From the NCBI RefSeq assembly GCF_032854445.1, contig NC_088295.1, positions 6,514,501 through 6,578,500 of the forward strand: DNA of 64,000 nt, written 5' to 3'. Of the stretch, positions 44,157 through 56,728 are shown in pieces. Source of the DNA: Liolophura sinensis (taxonomy: Eukaryota > Mollusca > Polyplacophora > Chitonida > Chitonidae). The notes under the pieces are model-generated. The model saw nothing but the letters and a program-made list of their open reading frames with translations, did no database searches and was not told the origin of the DNA. Every line of letters starts with the position of its first letter. The first letter of the stretch is position 1. The position numbers and the translations under genes were made by a program.

Positions 44157-44352
44157 TGACTTCGCTGTGAGTTCAAGCCCAGCTCATGCTGGCTTCCCCT
44201 CAGGTGGTACGTGGGACGGTCTGGCAACAATCTGCGGATGGTCGTGGCTTTCCCCTGAGCTCGGTCCGGTTTCCTTCCATCACAACACTAATCGCCGCCG
44301 TATAGGTGAAATATTCTTGAGTATGGCGTAAACCATCATTCAAATAAATAAA
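44157..44352 (+). mobile_element. SINE family A, 5'-truncated
   Basis: It begins just before box B (CGCTGTGAGTTCAAGCCC), includes CAACAATCTGCGGATGGTCG and GTGAAATATTCTTGAGTATG, and ends in an (AAAT)n tail. The flanks may be a very degenerate tandem repeat (GTAATTGTA..TTAATGAC twice at 44100-44156). Confidence 0.87.
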
Positions 44353-44699
44353 TAATGTGTTAACAACTAATTTAACCGAGTTGCTTGTTTCCTTGTCGGT
44401 ACTATAAAGGATACGGTACAAGCACGAGCCCCATAGCCCCATGGGGGCTGGACAAAACAGAAAGAGCTTCAATCCCTATCCCCTCATATTTTTGGACTAC
44501 CCCTTAGCCAACACACTCAGACAGTTTCTAAATTAAAGGGATTAAAAGTGCCTATGAAAGTTACATAGCCACACTATGGTGCAGCAGTAGTTGTATGGTT
44601 TGTGTAGTTGAAGTTTATCGTGGCGTGAATGGACGAGTTGACATAAACCGACGTTTCTCCCAGGTCGGTGATTTCTGGCTTTGCATACTGTAGGCCTAA

Positions 44700-44722
44700 G
44701 TGTGTGTGTGTGTGTGTGTGTG
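44700..44722. repeat. (TG)n microsatellite
   Basis: Eleven TG repeats followed by a purine-rich GAGGGAGGAGG run. Confidence 0.95.
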
Positions 44723-45072
44723 AGGGAGGAGGTGTGGGTAGAATATACTTGATAGATACACAAGTAATATGGCTTTACAAAACTAAGAGTTAAAGATGTG
44801 TAAGTGTGCGTGTATCCATGTGTAACGTTAAACACAAACAATTTCTATATAATGGAAATATACTTATTCATTATTAATTTGAGATACTGACTGTTTGACG
44901 TGAGAAATGCTCCTTAAATAAATAAAGAATCAAAACGAATATCAACAAAGAATTTTTAAAAAAGAAGAATTTTAAAAGGTTCTGGATCTTTTAAAAATGC
45001 GTTTGCAATCTGAAGTTTTCTATCGTGTTTAATAATTGAAATGCTTTTTTCGATCTACTTATTTTCAGCCGC

Positions 45073-45147
<75 letters not shown>
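45073..45147. repeat. (TA)n microsatellite
   Basis: About 37 TA dinucleotides. It produces Tyr/Ile-repeat frames in translation that are artefacts. Confidence 0.97.
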
Positions 45148-45148
<1 letters not shown>

Positions 45149-47039
45149 GTGTCACTGCGTGTGTCTGATCTATACATGTATATAGCCGGGGGGAAAAGGT
45201 TGTGAGTGCCCGTGTGTTGAATAGGGCTGTGAGGGTCACGGGTGCCGCACCATCTGGCGGGGGCCGTTCCCTGACGGTCGTGCAGGTAAGGGTGCAGAAG
45301 AGGCCCGGTAGAGATAACAACGTAAGATTTGGGTGACAGCTGCTACCGACAACACAATCCCACCCACCCAAAACTTAAAAACAACCATATATGAAATTCG
45401 TTAAGAAAAGTGTTTCTATTTCAGTTATCTCTGATAACGTGATATGTTGACTTTTACAGCTTGAGAGATTTAGTGCATATTATCCGCTCCTACTTTATGT
45501 ACAGCGTGTTTCGATGTGGGTCATTTAGCTAATTCACGAAAAGGTGGTACTGTTGGAGGAAATTCATTAAAACAAAGCAACTATTGATGAAAGACATCCT
45601 CAATTATTCTTTTGCTTAAGGAAGTCTCTCAAACAAACCATGTGCCGACAGTCAAGATGTTCCTCATCGTGCAGCTTTTCTTGGCAGTGTCGATGTTGTT
45701 TTTATCAGTAAGGCCGCTTTCCACGATATCATTGTATTTCTCTCTCCGAATGATCGGGATCTTAAGCGGTGTTAAAGCTCATTCAACCCAAGCGCTTAAC
45801 CTCATGTCTGCTTTTCTGAAATCATGTAAAAACCGGAAATCGACAGAGCGTGACTGTTACCTTACACATAGCCATTTCCGCGTCAATCTTGGGCGCGTAG
45901 CTATCGGTTGCAACGTCATTAAAGTTCTTTTTACAAACATTAGAGTGGATATTCAAGGATATTCCATTTAACGTCTTCAGTCTAAGTATTTTTTAAGTGT
46001 ACACTTAGTATGTTTTTTTCCATTGATAATATAGCCACGTTGGATATATGTCCAGTTGCAGTCAAAGCGCAACCAAGATACATATTTTTATTAAAATAAC
46101 TTTAAAACTACATGGTAGCATAATAAGAATACCTAGATAAGATTCCAGTATATTCCTGGCGTCTGTCCAACATCATTTGCAAACTGTTGACTGCTTCTAT
46201 TTAAGTGACAACCTCATAATTTCTTACTTTCTGTAATTTCCCGGTTCTTTGATGGTTTGTGTTGAACGTTATTGTGGAAACTGGTCTTACTATTATTGAC
46301 ATAAAAATTGCATTATGGTTTACAAATGATATACGATGTATGTTAGGAGAGTTTGATTCATTCGTGATTTTGGCGATACGCACGTTGGCCAAGATACCCG
46401 CAATCGTTCTCACGTGACACCACAGCCTTACCAGCCAGATCTGGATTCTTGCAAGCGACCACTTTGTCAAGGGTCCACCCACGGTGCCGGAGGGATACTT
46501 TTAGCGACGTTAGCCAAAGTGAACCAGTTCTTTGATGTGAATTTATCCCACCACATCGAATGCTCCAACCCAGCTCTGTCCAGCTATGCTAAGGCTTTAG
46601 GATATTTTTTTCAAGCTTTCAAACCTATTCACAACTGAGCTATGTATGTATTGGATATTTATCACTGTTGACTAACAGTGATATCGGTGTGGCTCTGTAC
46701 TGAGCCATGTACAGTATGGTCTGAGAACTGACCAGCTGGTACAAACACGACCGACACGCTGGCATGGCACTAAATAACGACCTTCTGCAGCTAGCCTTCA
46801 CCGAAATAAAAAGCTACACCGCCACCAGTTTGTGTAAGACACGCAGTTTTAGTTAGAAGCCACTGTCATAGATTAATCACGAGGTGGCAATGTTCATGTT
46901 GGTAGAACACTGCGTTGGTAATGGTTGGTAATTGTAGGTAATAAGGATACAGACACGTTGTTGTTTGAGGATGTCGGCAGTTAGGTGTAACATGTTACAA
47001 CCTGAAGCATCACGGTATGCAAAGTTGATAATCATGCGT

Positions 47040-48345
47040 GACTTTCATATGGCACTGTCAGTAGTGACAGTCAGGTAACACAGTGTCAGTGGTCAGTAAC
47101 ACAATGTCGGAAGTCAGGTAACACGATGTAAGTAGTCAGGTAACACAATGCCAGCAGTGGGGTAAGACAATGTCAGTAGTCAGGTACCACAATGTCAGTA
47201 GTCAGGTAACACAATGTCAGTAGTCAGGTAACACCACGTCAGCAGTCCCGTAACACAATATCAGTAGTCTGACAACACAATGCCAGTGGTTAGTAACACA
47301 ATGTCAGTGGTCAGTAACACAATGTCAGTGGTCAATAACACAATGTCAGTAGTCAGGTACCACAATGTCAGTAGTCAGTAACACAATGTCAGTAGTCAGG
47401 TAACACAATGTCAGTGGTCAGGTAATACAAGGTTAGTAGTCAGGTACCACAATATCAGCAGTCCCGTAACACAATGTCAGAAGTCAGGTAACACAATGTC
47501 AGTAGTCAGTAACACAATGTCAGTAATCAGGTAACACCATGTCAGTAGTGGAGTAAGACCATGTCAGTAGTCAGTAACACGATGTCAGTAGTCAGGTAAC
47601 ACAATGTCAGCAGTCCCGTAACACAATGTCAGTAGTGGGGTAGCACAATGTCAGTAGTCAATAACACTATGTCAGTAGTCAGGTAACACAATGTCAGTAG
47701 TCAGTAACACAATGTCTGTAGTCACGTAACACAATGTCAGTAGTCTTGTAACGCAATGCTAGTAGGGGGCCTCCGTGACTCAGTTGGTTAGCGCGCTAGC
47801 GCAGCGCAATGACCCAGGAGTCTCTCACAAATGCGGTCGCTGTGAATTCAAGTCCAGCTCATGCTGGCTTCCTCTCCGGCCGTACGTGGGAAGGTCTGCC
47901 AGCAACCTGCGGATGGTTGTGGGTTTCCCCCGGGCTCTGACCGGTTTCCTCCCACCATAATGCTGGCCGCCGTCGTATAAGTGAAATATTCTTGAGTGCG
48001 GCGTAAAACACCAATCAAATAAATAAATAAATCAATCAATGCTAGTAGTTAAGTAACATAATGTCAGTAGTCAGGTACCACAATGTCAGCAGTCCCGTAA
48101 CACAGTGTCAGTGGTCAGTAACACGATGTCAGTAGTCAGGTACCACAATGTCAGTAGTCAGGTAACACAGTGTCAGTGGTCAGTAACACGATGTCAGTAG
48201 TCAGGTAACACAATGTCAGTAGTCAGGTAACACAATGCCAGTAGTCAGTAACACAATGTCAATAATTAGGTAACACCATGTCAGTAGTCAGCTAACACAA
48301 TGTCAGTAGTCAGATAACATAATGCCAGTACTCAGAAAACCAGGT
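47040..48345. repeat. Minisatellite, 22-bp unit, split by a SINE
   Basis: The unit is close to GTCAGTAGTCAGGTAACACA plus AT. About 33 copies lie left of the SINE (47040-47765) and about 13 right of it (48049-48345). Shorter 20-bp units lacking GG (CAGTAACACAAT) are scattered on both sides. Confidence 0.94.
47766..48036 (+). mobile_element. SINE family A, full-length copy with 12-bp target-site duplication
   Basis: The 271-bp element has a tRNA-like head with a box A-like TGACTCAGTTGGTTAGCG (about 47776-47793) and a box B-like GAATTCAAGTCC (about 47844-47855). A middle domain and the GTGAAATATTCTTGAGTGCG / GCGTAAAACACC 3' end follow, with an (AAAT)n tail. It is flanked by CAATGCTAGTAG at 47754-47765 and 48037-48048. 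It interrupts the 22-bp minisatellite, so it inserted after that array existed. The family may belong to the molluscan V-SINE/RUDI group, but I could not test this. Confidence 0.93.
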
Positions 48346-51300
48346 AAGACATTGTCAGTGGGGAGATGCCGTAGTCAAGTGTAACAGTGTTGAAAGTGAG
48401 GTGAAACAGTGTACGTATTTTAGAGCTAAAACATTGTTTTTCATGGATAACGCTGGTAGTCAGGACTAAACTATCGCAGTGTGACAGTCTGGAGTTATCC
48501 GTCGTGTTTTTAATATGTGACAGTATTGCTAGACGTGTCACGCATGACCCATTTCTCGGTGTACGTTTTGGGCTATGTGACAAACGTGGAAATAGAAGTA
48601 CACTCGCTGATGACACGGTTGACTGACACATCGTTATTAGCAGGAGACAAAGACGAACAAAACAAAAATGCTTGTTGTTAGACACTTCCTGAGTTGGTAG
48701 ACATAAACACATATTTAAACTCCCTGGGAACTTTTCATCACAAAATTTTTCACACGAGGAATGCCTTTTCAATAAATATTATAGTACAAATTCCATATTA
48801 AAATACACCTGTAACATATTGCCCTACTAATATTAAAAATTGTATTTATGTGAATTTTAATGCACTGAAATGGGTTGTTTCATATGTTACTAAAGCATCG
48901 CACGAATACATTTGTATATGTGGAGTGGGAACACGATCAACGTTTATAGATCTATTACGATTATTACTTCTGCAAACAGTAAGTTGTCCGAAATCACAAA
49001 TTCTGCAACATATTAATCACATTTCTGGAAATTTGCTTTTTGTATGTTATATCGTTATGCGTCTACGTGTTGAAAAGAAATGACGCCGGAAGTGGGACCC
49101 GATCTTAGGACAGAGGGCTGTGTTGTTACAAAAAAGATGAACCTACATATTTGGTGGAAACTGAAGCAGACAATTTCAGAGTGTCCGCGGACTTACGTAG
49201 ACGGTCAGAAGTGTGGTTTTTAGGTCTGAATGGTGTCTAATTGTGTTAGATATACCATATTATTTGTTTGTGTGTGCATGTGTATATGATTTGTTGGTGT
49301 GGGGGGGGGGGTTGTTGTTGTTGTTTTTGTTTTGTTTTGTTTCCTTTTTTGAGGGAGGGGGGCGACATTATTTTGGGCATACCTGGACGGTTTCTGAAGA
49401 GTTGCAACAGTAACAAAAATGTCATATCGTACTATGTGATTTTAATAGGAAATAGACCCCAGATACTGGGGGATGCAGGATGCATGCGGGCATCCTATTG
49501 TACATTAACGCTGCATCAGATAACGCGACTACCGTGCTATTATTAATCTAGTTGGTATGGGCCATTGGTTACACTGAACATGCACCGAGGTATGTTATAC
49601 TCTTCCTTCCTTGATGGCAAAAGCAGTGGTGACATTGATATGCTTGTATGTTAATCATGTTTGTATAAACTCACGGGAATAAACAAATGGCTTCGTGCGG
49701 AAATGTCTGTACTCAGTCAGTTAATACAACTTACTCCGTGCAGAATGCAGTTCCGCATGCCGTGTGCTTGTTACATGCACGTGGTGTTTTCATCAAAAGT
49801 GTGACATTTCGATTCACATTTGCCTTTTGGAGGACTACACGGTTACATCAGTCAATCTCATCAAATTATTTCAAATAAATTCAGCCAAAGCCTTGAGATT
49901 GTTTGGTTTGGCATCTTCCAGAACTAGACAGTTTTTAATAACAGTTAATAATTTCTATTTCTTCCATTAGGCTGCTATTTCATCCAGTGGGCTTCTGTTT
50001 CACCCATTGGGCAATGTTAGATTCTGTTTGAGGATGTAATAAATAAAAATTACACAGATAATTAATGACAACAAAGAAATCGGTGTCGGTAAAACTCAGC
50101 GCTTTATTTTGCATGTCATTTGTGTAATCAACATAAAATAGAGACATTTGTGACTGCTGAATATTGAAATCAATCAAAATGACAGCTTAAGCTGGTTTAA
50201 TGGAACAATAACAGCTTTGAGGAATGGAGGAATTAATTGTGGTATAAATTAATTTGCAATAACGATATGAAAGAGTTTAATAAATTAAAAATACATCATA
50301 TCAATCATGAGTTCTTAAATTCCCCCCTACACAGCCCACAGCCATGCAGCCCGTCACGTTGTTCTATCATGGGGAATATGGCGGTACAAGTCTTGTGGAA
50401 GTCCGCACAATAGCAACAAACTACATGTATAGTTGGAACCAGTGAATGCGAACCGCGTGTTCTTGGAACACCCAGAAATTGTAAACAGCATCTGATTCAG
50501 TGTGTGTGTGTTCCATTTCAGACTGCACATTAAAGCTGTTTGCACCATTTTACCACAAAAAAATAATCCCGATATCGAAACGCTACTTCGGTCATATGTA
50601 CTTGCACTTTAACCATGACTGTGAGCCGAACACACGATGTGCGCATGCGAGTGAAGGAGGCATATGAACAGTCTTAATATAAATACAGCTCTTGTGCAGT
50701 TAGGTAGGGAAAGTTGTGAGTATCACAGGCTCACCGTCTGCCCTGTGCGGCACCTACGGGAAAAGGGGGTTGTGCTTTACACGGTTGATGACAAGTTGGA
50801 CAAGTTATAAATATTGCAGCATAAGTCGGTTTTTGGTGATGCTTTTACTTGGTTGGAAATCTTCGCTCTTGTTTGCATGGTCAAAATGTTTTACTACAGT
50901 AAACTATCACAACTGAAGAGTTACTAAGGTCTAAACATGACGAGTGTATGTCTAGTCGTTACAATGATTATAACAATGTATCAGCAGAAAGAGCTAAGGG
51001 CATGAGACGTTTGCTGTCATGCACACATCAGACACTGATTACGGAGAAGCAGATAGTGGCGTCTTCATATTGCTGTGACAGACACGCAAGGGAGAAGGTT
51101 TGGTGTCTGCGGGGAGTCAGTCGCACTGAAACTCAGAAGGGACCATATTTTTATACGTCAGTGTAACAGTCACACAGCTACAGCAGCGTTTAAATAAGAC
51201 ATGCAAATGATCACTGTTAGTACGTCATGTAACAGGTCTAGCACCGATATACCGACACTGTAAGACTATCACTATCAGAGCATGCACATAGGTGTGCCCA

Positions 51301-51554
51301 CAGTTTGTAACTAAGTGTGCTCATGGGGAAAAATATGTAAAAGTGCATACTGACTTCATTATGATAAACTGCGAAAACAAATGTATGTACGGACCCATCG
51401 AGACGAACAACTCAGATTTAGCTCAGTATCGGTCACATTTCATGACACAGTCACGGGGAGTACTAGAAATGTAATCCCCACGGATTAATCAGTCAGATAA
51501 TTATAATAAAAAAGTCTCCGGAACGTGAGGCTATTGGCTCGATTTACGGTCTTG
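48346..51554. other. No gene seen
   Basis: A 146-codon minus-strand frame (48332-48772) starts at TTG and overlaps the end of the 22-bp array. A G/T-rich tract lies at 49298-49362. No coding signature was recognised. Confidence 0.5.
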
Positions 51555-52090
51555 GAACATGGAACTAATGTTCAGAGCAGTGTCAGCAGTTGTTCATGAT
51601 GTAGTGGGACCAAAAGGCAGAAGAGTTCCAATTGTCGTATGTGATGTACTGGACATAAGGGGAAGAAGAGTTCCAACAATCGTTCGTGATGTTGAAGACA
51701 TAAGAGCAGAAGAGTTCCAACAGTCGTTCGTGATGTTGAAGACATAAGAGCAGAAGAGTTCCAACAGTCGTTCGTGATGTTGAGGACATAAGAGCAGAAG
51801 AGTTCCAAAAGCCACTCGTGATGTTGAAGACATAAGAGCAGAAGAGTTCCAACAGCCGTTCGTGATGTTGAGGACATAAGAGCAGAAGAGTTCCAACAGT
51901 CGTTCGTGATGTTGAAGACATAAGAGCAGAAGAGTTCCAACAGTCGTTCGTGATGTTGAGGACATAAGAGCAGAAGAATTCCAACAGTCGTTCGTGATGT
52001 TGAGGACATAAGAGCAGAAGAATTCCAACAGTCGTTCGTGATGTTGAGGACATAAGAGCAGAAGAGCTTTCTTCAGTCGTTCCTGATGTA
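51555..52090. repeat. Minisatellite, 44-bp unit
   Basis: About ten copies contain GACATAAGAGCAGAAGAGTT and CCAACAGTCGTTCGTGATGT. The 44-bp period changes frame each copy, yet one minus-strand frame of 189 codons stays open because the unit has few stops in any frame. The edges are diverged. Confidence 0.94.
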
Positions 52091-52311
52091 GGGAACGTGC
52101 AACCAATGAGCAGAACAGAATCGGTGCCAACAGTGGTTGATAATGTAGGGGACGTGGGATCAATGGACGTAACCGGTTTCAGCAGTTCTTAGTGATTTAT
52201 GGAAGGTAGGACAGATGGGCAAACTATGTTAGCAGTGGTTGGTGGCGTAAGGAGCGTGAGACCAAATTATAGAATAATGTCTGTCGGGACCTTGTAGCTT
52301 GTTCGTGGTGC

Positions 52312-52632
52312 AGCGATGCAGCAAACGAGGGATTACTGGTAGGATAAGCGATGCAGCGAACGAGGGATTACTGGTAGGATAAGCGATGCAGCAAACGAGA
52401 GATTACTGGTAGGATAAGCGATGCAGCGAACGAGGGATTACTGGTAGGATAAGTGATGGAGCAAACGAGGGATTACTGGTAGGATAAGCGATGCAGCAAA
52501 CGAGGGATTACTGGTAGGATAAGCGATGCAGCAAACGAGGGATTACTGGTAGGATAAGCGATGCAGCAAACGAGGGATTACTGGTAGGATAAGTGATGGA
52601 GCAAACGAGGGATTACTGGTAGGATATGCGTT
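52312..52632. repeat. Minisatellite, 35-bp unit, highly uniform
   Basis: Nine copies with AGGATAAGCGATGCAGCAAA and CGAGGGATTACTGGT. Only a few variant bases occur, and the variant AAGTGATGGAGC appears in copies 5 and 9, suggesting duplication of blocks of four units. Confidence 0.95.
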
Positions 52633-52849
52633 TTAGTAACCGCCTAAAGCTGTATGGGAATTTTTACCGCATCATGAGTTGGTTTCGTAAGAAAGAGTCA
52701 CAAAGCGTCAAAATACATTACAATCATGGAACAAAGTGATGATTCTGATTAGAGACACTTCACCAAGATAGAGACCGTCATTTTGATGGATCACAGATTA
52801 GTCAGACTTCATCTAGGAAACATGTTTCCAAGGCAGACTTAAGTATCTT

Positions 52850-53075
52850 TCTGGCTTACAGTTAAGCTTTCCACAAAGGAGGATTTCGTCTGGGTCTGTG
52901 ATATCTATAGTCATGTTCGTGGATTTCAAGTTTGAGACAAAATGAGACTTCGCCTGTCACTGAGAAATCATGAGCATGTTGGTGGAATACAACTTAGGAC
53001 AAAGTGAGACTTGGCCTTAGATCTACACATAATCACATGTTGGTTTGGATAGGTTACCACTTTGAACACAAAGGT
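52850..53075. repeat. Degenerate ~68-bp tandem repeat
   Basis: Three to four diverged copies share CATGTTGGTGGAATACAACT-like text followed by GACAAAGTGAGACTTGGCC. Support is visual and the limits are approximate. Confidence 0.55.
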
Positions 53076-53732
53076 GGCCTTGGTTGTTTATAGCATTCAT
53101 CAGTGACGTCACACACATCCTGACCTGCCATCATTAACGGAACAAAGTTTAAGGAACCCATACGACCACAGTAATCGGACACCGTGTTCTCGGTTTAGAT
53201 GTCATCGTGAGGAAGGCTCGAGATGTCCTCATGACGACCCCACCTCCCCTCAGAATTACTGCACAACCGCCTGACACAGTCTACCCATACACTGCTATAT
53301 GGGGCCAGTGTCCGAGTTTGACATTATACCAAATATTACACATTTGTCAGTACGATGCTGTGGCATATTTACTGTGATTACGATGAAAAACTTATTTTTT
53401 TTCTTCAATATTAAGACTTAAATCAGACATCAGCTGAGCCTAGATATCATAATATTTCGTCCACAGGCAAAGAAATTGACGTAATCAGAGTAGCTCTGCT
53501 TGAAATACAATCCACCCACGAGGCAATCTTACATGCTTTCATGTTGTACAGTGCTCGTATTTCGCCTAGACTTTCATGCCTTTGATGTCCTAGCTTTCAG
53601 ACAGGAGACAAAGTGTTGTCAGAGCTATAGGCCTATGTGCCCCGCCTAACTAGCCGCCCGTTATATGCTCCTTGTCTATGGCGGTGATGTATTCCCCTGT
53701 GTACCTACTCAATGGCTCATTGTCTTGTATAT

Positions 53733-53820
53733 TTGACACTCCACCATTAGACCGCTGATATGATAACCGCTATGTATTGACACTCCACCATTAGACCGCT
53801 GATATGATAACCGCTATGTA
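53733..53820. repeat. Perfect 44-bp tandem duplication
   Basis: The two identical copies (53733-53776 and 53777-53820) start TTGACACTCCACCATTAGAC and end ATAACCGCTATGTA. It lies just left of the 46-bp array but has a different sequence. Confidence 0.95.
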
Positions 53821-53849
53821 TCCTTATTTCAATCTGATCATAGCATTAG

Positions 53850-54508
53850 ATGATGATCAGCTACACAGATGACTTCCAGCCATCAGTTTGGGTTACTGAT
53901 GATCAGCTACACAGTTGACCTTCAGCCATCAATTTGGGTTACTGATGATCAGCTACACAGTTGACCGCCAGCCATCAATTTGGGTTACTGATGATCAGCT
54001 ACACAGATGACCGCCAGCCATCAATTCAGGTTACTGATGATCAGCTACACAGTTGACCTCCAGCCATCAATTTGGGTTACTGATGATCAGCTACACAGTT
54101 GACCGCCAGCCATCAATTCAGGTTACTGATGATCAGCTACACAGTTGAACTCCAGCCATCAATTTGGGTTACTGATGATCAGCTACACAGTTGACCTCCA
54201 GCCATCAATTTGGTTACTGATGAGCAGCTACACAGTTGACCGCCAGCCATCAATTTGGGTTATTGATGATCAGCTACACAGTTGACCTCCAGCCATCAAT
54301 TTGGGTTACTGATGATCAGCTACACAGTTGAACTCCAGCCATCAATTTGGGTTACTGATGATCAGCTACACAGTTGACCTCCAGCCATCAATTTGGGTTA
54401 CTGATGATCAACTACACAGTTGACCTTCAGCCATCAGTTTGGGTTACTGATGATCAGCTACACAGTTGACCTCCAGCCATCAATTTGGGTTACTGATGAT
54501 CAGCTACA
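53850..54508. repeat. Minisatellite, 46-bp unit
   Basis: About 14 copies with GATGATCAGCTACACAGTTG and CCAGCCATCAATTTGGGTTA. The main variation is ACCTCC, ACCGCC, AACTCC or ACCTTC in the middle. Confidence 0.95.
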
Positions 54509-54639
54509 GATCGTTATTACACTTAACAGCGCTACACAAACATCAAAAAGTCAAGTGCATAGACAAAACATGCTTGCACCGCATTCATGTTACTCATAAT
54601 AATAGAATATGAGACTGAGGAACACACGTCAGTATAGGG

Positions 54640-55060
54640 ATCTTTTCCGTGGGGAGTAGTCAGACACTGACAGACCCTGACAAGTGGTCAGTAGCTCATG
54701 TCTCGCCGCACAGTCATCGTGCAAATATAACCAAGTGGTCAACTGATCAACATAGGGTAGCGGTCAACCAGTTTCATTCTTATGGCACTTTTAAGTGCGT
54801 AGGCCTGGTTCGATCGAACAATGAATTACTGCACTGACACTTGGTCAGTACAGGCCAGTGGTCAACCAGCCAATGGGTCACCTGCAAGTGATTAATACAG
54901 CATAATGGTTAACCAATTAGCTGGTTACCGTGCCGTCCACTGGTCAGTATAGGCTCTGGTCAGGCACCTGATGGATAACTGTATTGTCAACTGGTCAGTA
55001 TAATGGTGATTGGTCAGTCAGCTCATGGGTTAGTGTGTTGTCAATGGTCAACCAGTTCCG
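54640..55060. repeat. Degenerate tandem repeat, ~50-60-bp unit
   Basis: Recurrent ACTGGTCAGTATAGG, GTGGTCAACCAGC and TCATGGGTTA-like blocks in the same order, with low identity. The limits and period are uncertain. Confidence 0.5.
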
Positions 55061-56728
55061 TTCTCACGACTATGTTGTATTCCAGCAGAATGGGAGGCTG
55101 TTCAGAAAGATAGCTTCCCTTAACAGCAATACCTGCGCATTAAGTCACGTCATGAGCTTTGATTAACTCGGAAAAGCCTTTCTGTCGTCTGCTTTAGAGT
55201 GAATTGTTATAAAAATCATATACCAAGAGATGTGTCTGTCCCTTGGGATCTTCCGATGAAGTCGTACAATGGTTGCCTGAGTGACACCTGAGTGTCACGT
55301 GGTAATGTGCGACAGGTCTTCTGCCTCTCCCTGGCCGTGGTTGCGTTAAGGATAGACTTCACAAACATCCGGCAATATAGTGTGTTTGACTATCGTATAC
55401 CCTCACAGTGGAAAATCAGAGTCAATTTCAGGAATTTTAAAATTTAACCAGAAACATGACAATAACAGGATGGGGTGGGTGGGTATTATTGCTAAATTAT
55501 ACCCACCACAGGAAGTACACCAATTGACTGGAAGCATGCGCGGATGAGAATGAGAATGAGTTCATGTAAATATTGGCGATCTTCGTACAATACGAAACAA
55601 GTAAGGAAAATGATTTTATCAAAAAATATGTAGCTTTCCTCAGAAGAAAGTAGAAAATAAATATATATGTCTCCTTTATATTTCAGTCATACTTCAATGG
55701 CTTTCTACGAAAAATAAGGTTCATATAGTGAAGAAAATAAATATGGTTCCATATACCTTTGATGACCAAAGAACTTTATGGAGTAGTATGATGATGTAGA
55801 GGACGTATGGCTGAGACATGGCATGTACCTCTCTCTAGAGAAGGTGGCCCTAGCATGAAGCCGAACAGATTAGCGTTGAAGGGAGACACAACTGCTCTAA
55901 ATACTGCCAGTTGTAATACTGTGGCCTAAATGGGGCGCTTGGTTTCTACTCAGTAGCAACATAAGCTGAACAAACACCCCTATTCCCTCGTACGAACAGC
56001 CTATGTACAGACAATATATAGATATAGATATATATATTTGAATGCTGCTCTGGTTGCCTATAACCCTTCACCAGCGCTACTTGACTAAAATCTACCGTAA
56101 CATCGACGTACCCCATATTAACCCAGAAGTCATCAACGTACACATGTAAACATATAGATTCTGTACAATCGGATTAATAGATATAGTCAAATCTTCAATA
56201 GATATTCCCCAGTTTACAACGTTTTTTGATTTAACACCAATATGTGGTTCGCATGGGAGATGGGCAGGACAGGAAATTTATATGAAAATAGTCCATTTAG
56301 ATATACCTATATCTAATTAACAAATATATTTACATATATTATTTTGCAGAGAACAACTATGATTAGAATTAACAAATGAAAGAACGGTTTATAGTAAAAT
56401 ACACGATCACCTGTTAATATGTGTATATAACTTATATTTGTATGTATATATATTTAGATATATATATATATATATGTTTATAAACTCTTTGCCGTCGGTC
56501 GGCGCCCCGGTCGGGTGCCATCTTGGTTGTCCTAGTGCAAGTTGGCGAGCACACGTTAGTTTCCCGCGTGAGTCACTGTGGTTTTCAGCAGAATCAGTAA
56601 AGTTGTCTTACACAGCAAGTCTTGGCTGGGAAGCCCCAATATCTGCACTTTCTGAAGCACAGGGAATATCCGTGAATAACACAGTTTGACCAATAATTTT
56701 TCTCCGATTCACCAGAACAATATTTCCA
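55061..56728 (-). other. Sequence downstream of dimm; possible 3' UTR
   Basis: AT-rich, with TA-rich runs near 56020-56038 and 56443-56476. The first several hundred bases left of 56729 may be dimm 3' UTR. No canonical AATAAA was found on the minus strand there, so the end of the transcript is unknown. Confidence 0.4.

Larger units (their letters stand above)
44353..47039. other. No gene supported; possible signal-peptide exon
   Basis: Besides the two microsatellites, a plus-strand ATG at 45657 begins a hydrophobic stretch followed by a splice-donor-like TCAGTAAGG. See the finding; it is not called as a gene. A 10-bp inverted repeat (TTTTAAAAGG / ATCTTTTAAAA) lies near 44970-44996. Confidence 0.4.

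Noticed and set aside
48332-48772. 146-codon minus-strand frame
   Set aside because: It starts at TTG, overlaps the edge of the 22-bp array and has no recognised domain.
51572-52163. A 189-codon minus-strand frame and overlapping frames
   Set aside because: Produced by the 44-bp minisatellite; the same unit is read in rotating frames, which a real repeat protein would not do.
52312-52632. CRISPR-like regular repeat of about 35 bp
   Set aside because: Units abut directly with no unique spacers, there are no cas genes, and the context is a eukaryotic genome. The same applies to the other 32-36 bp arrays.
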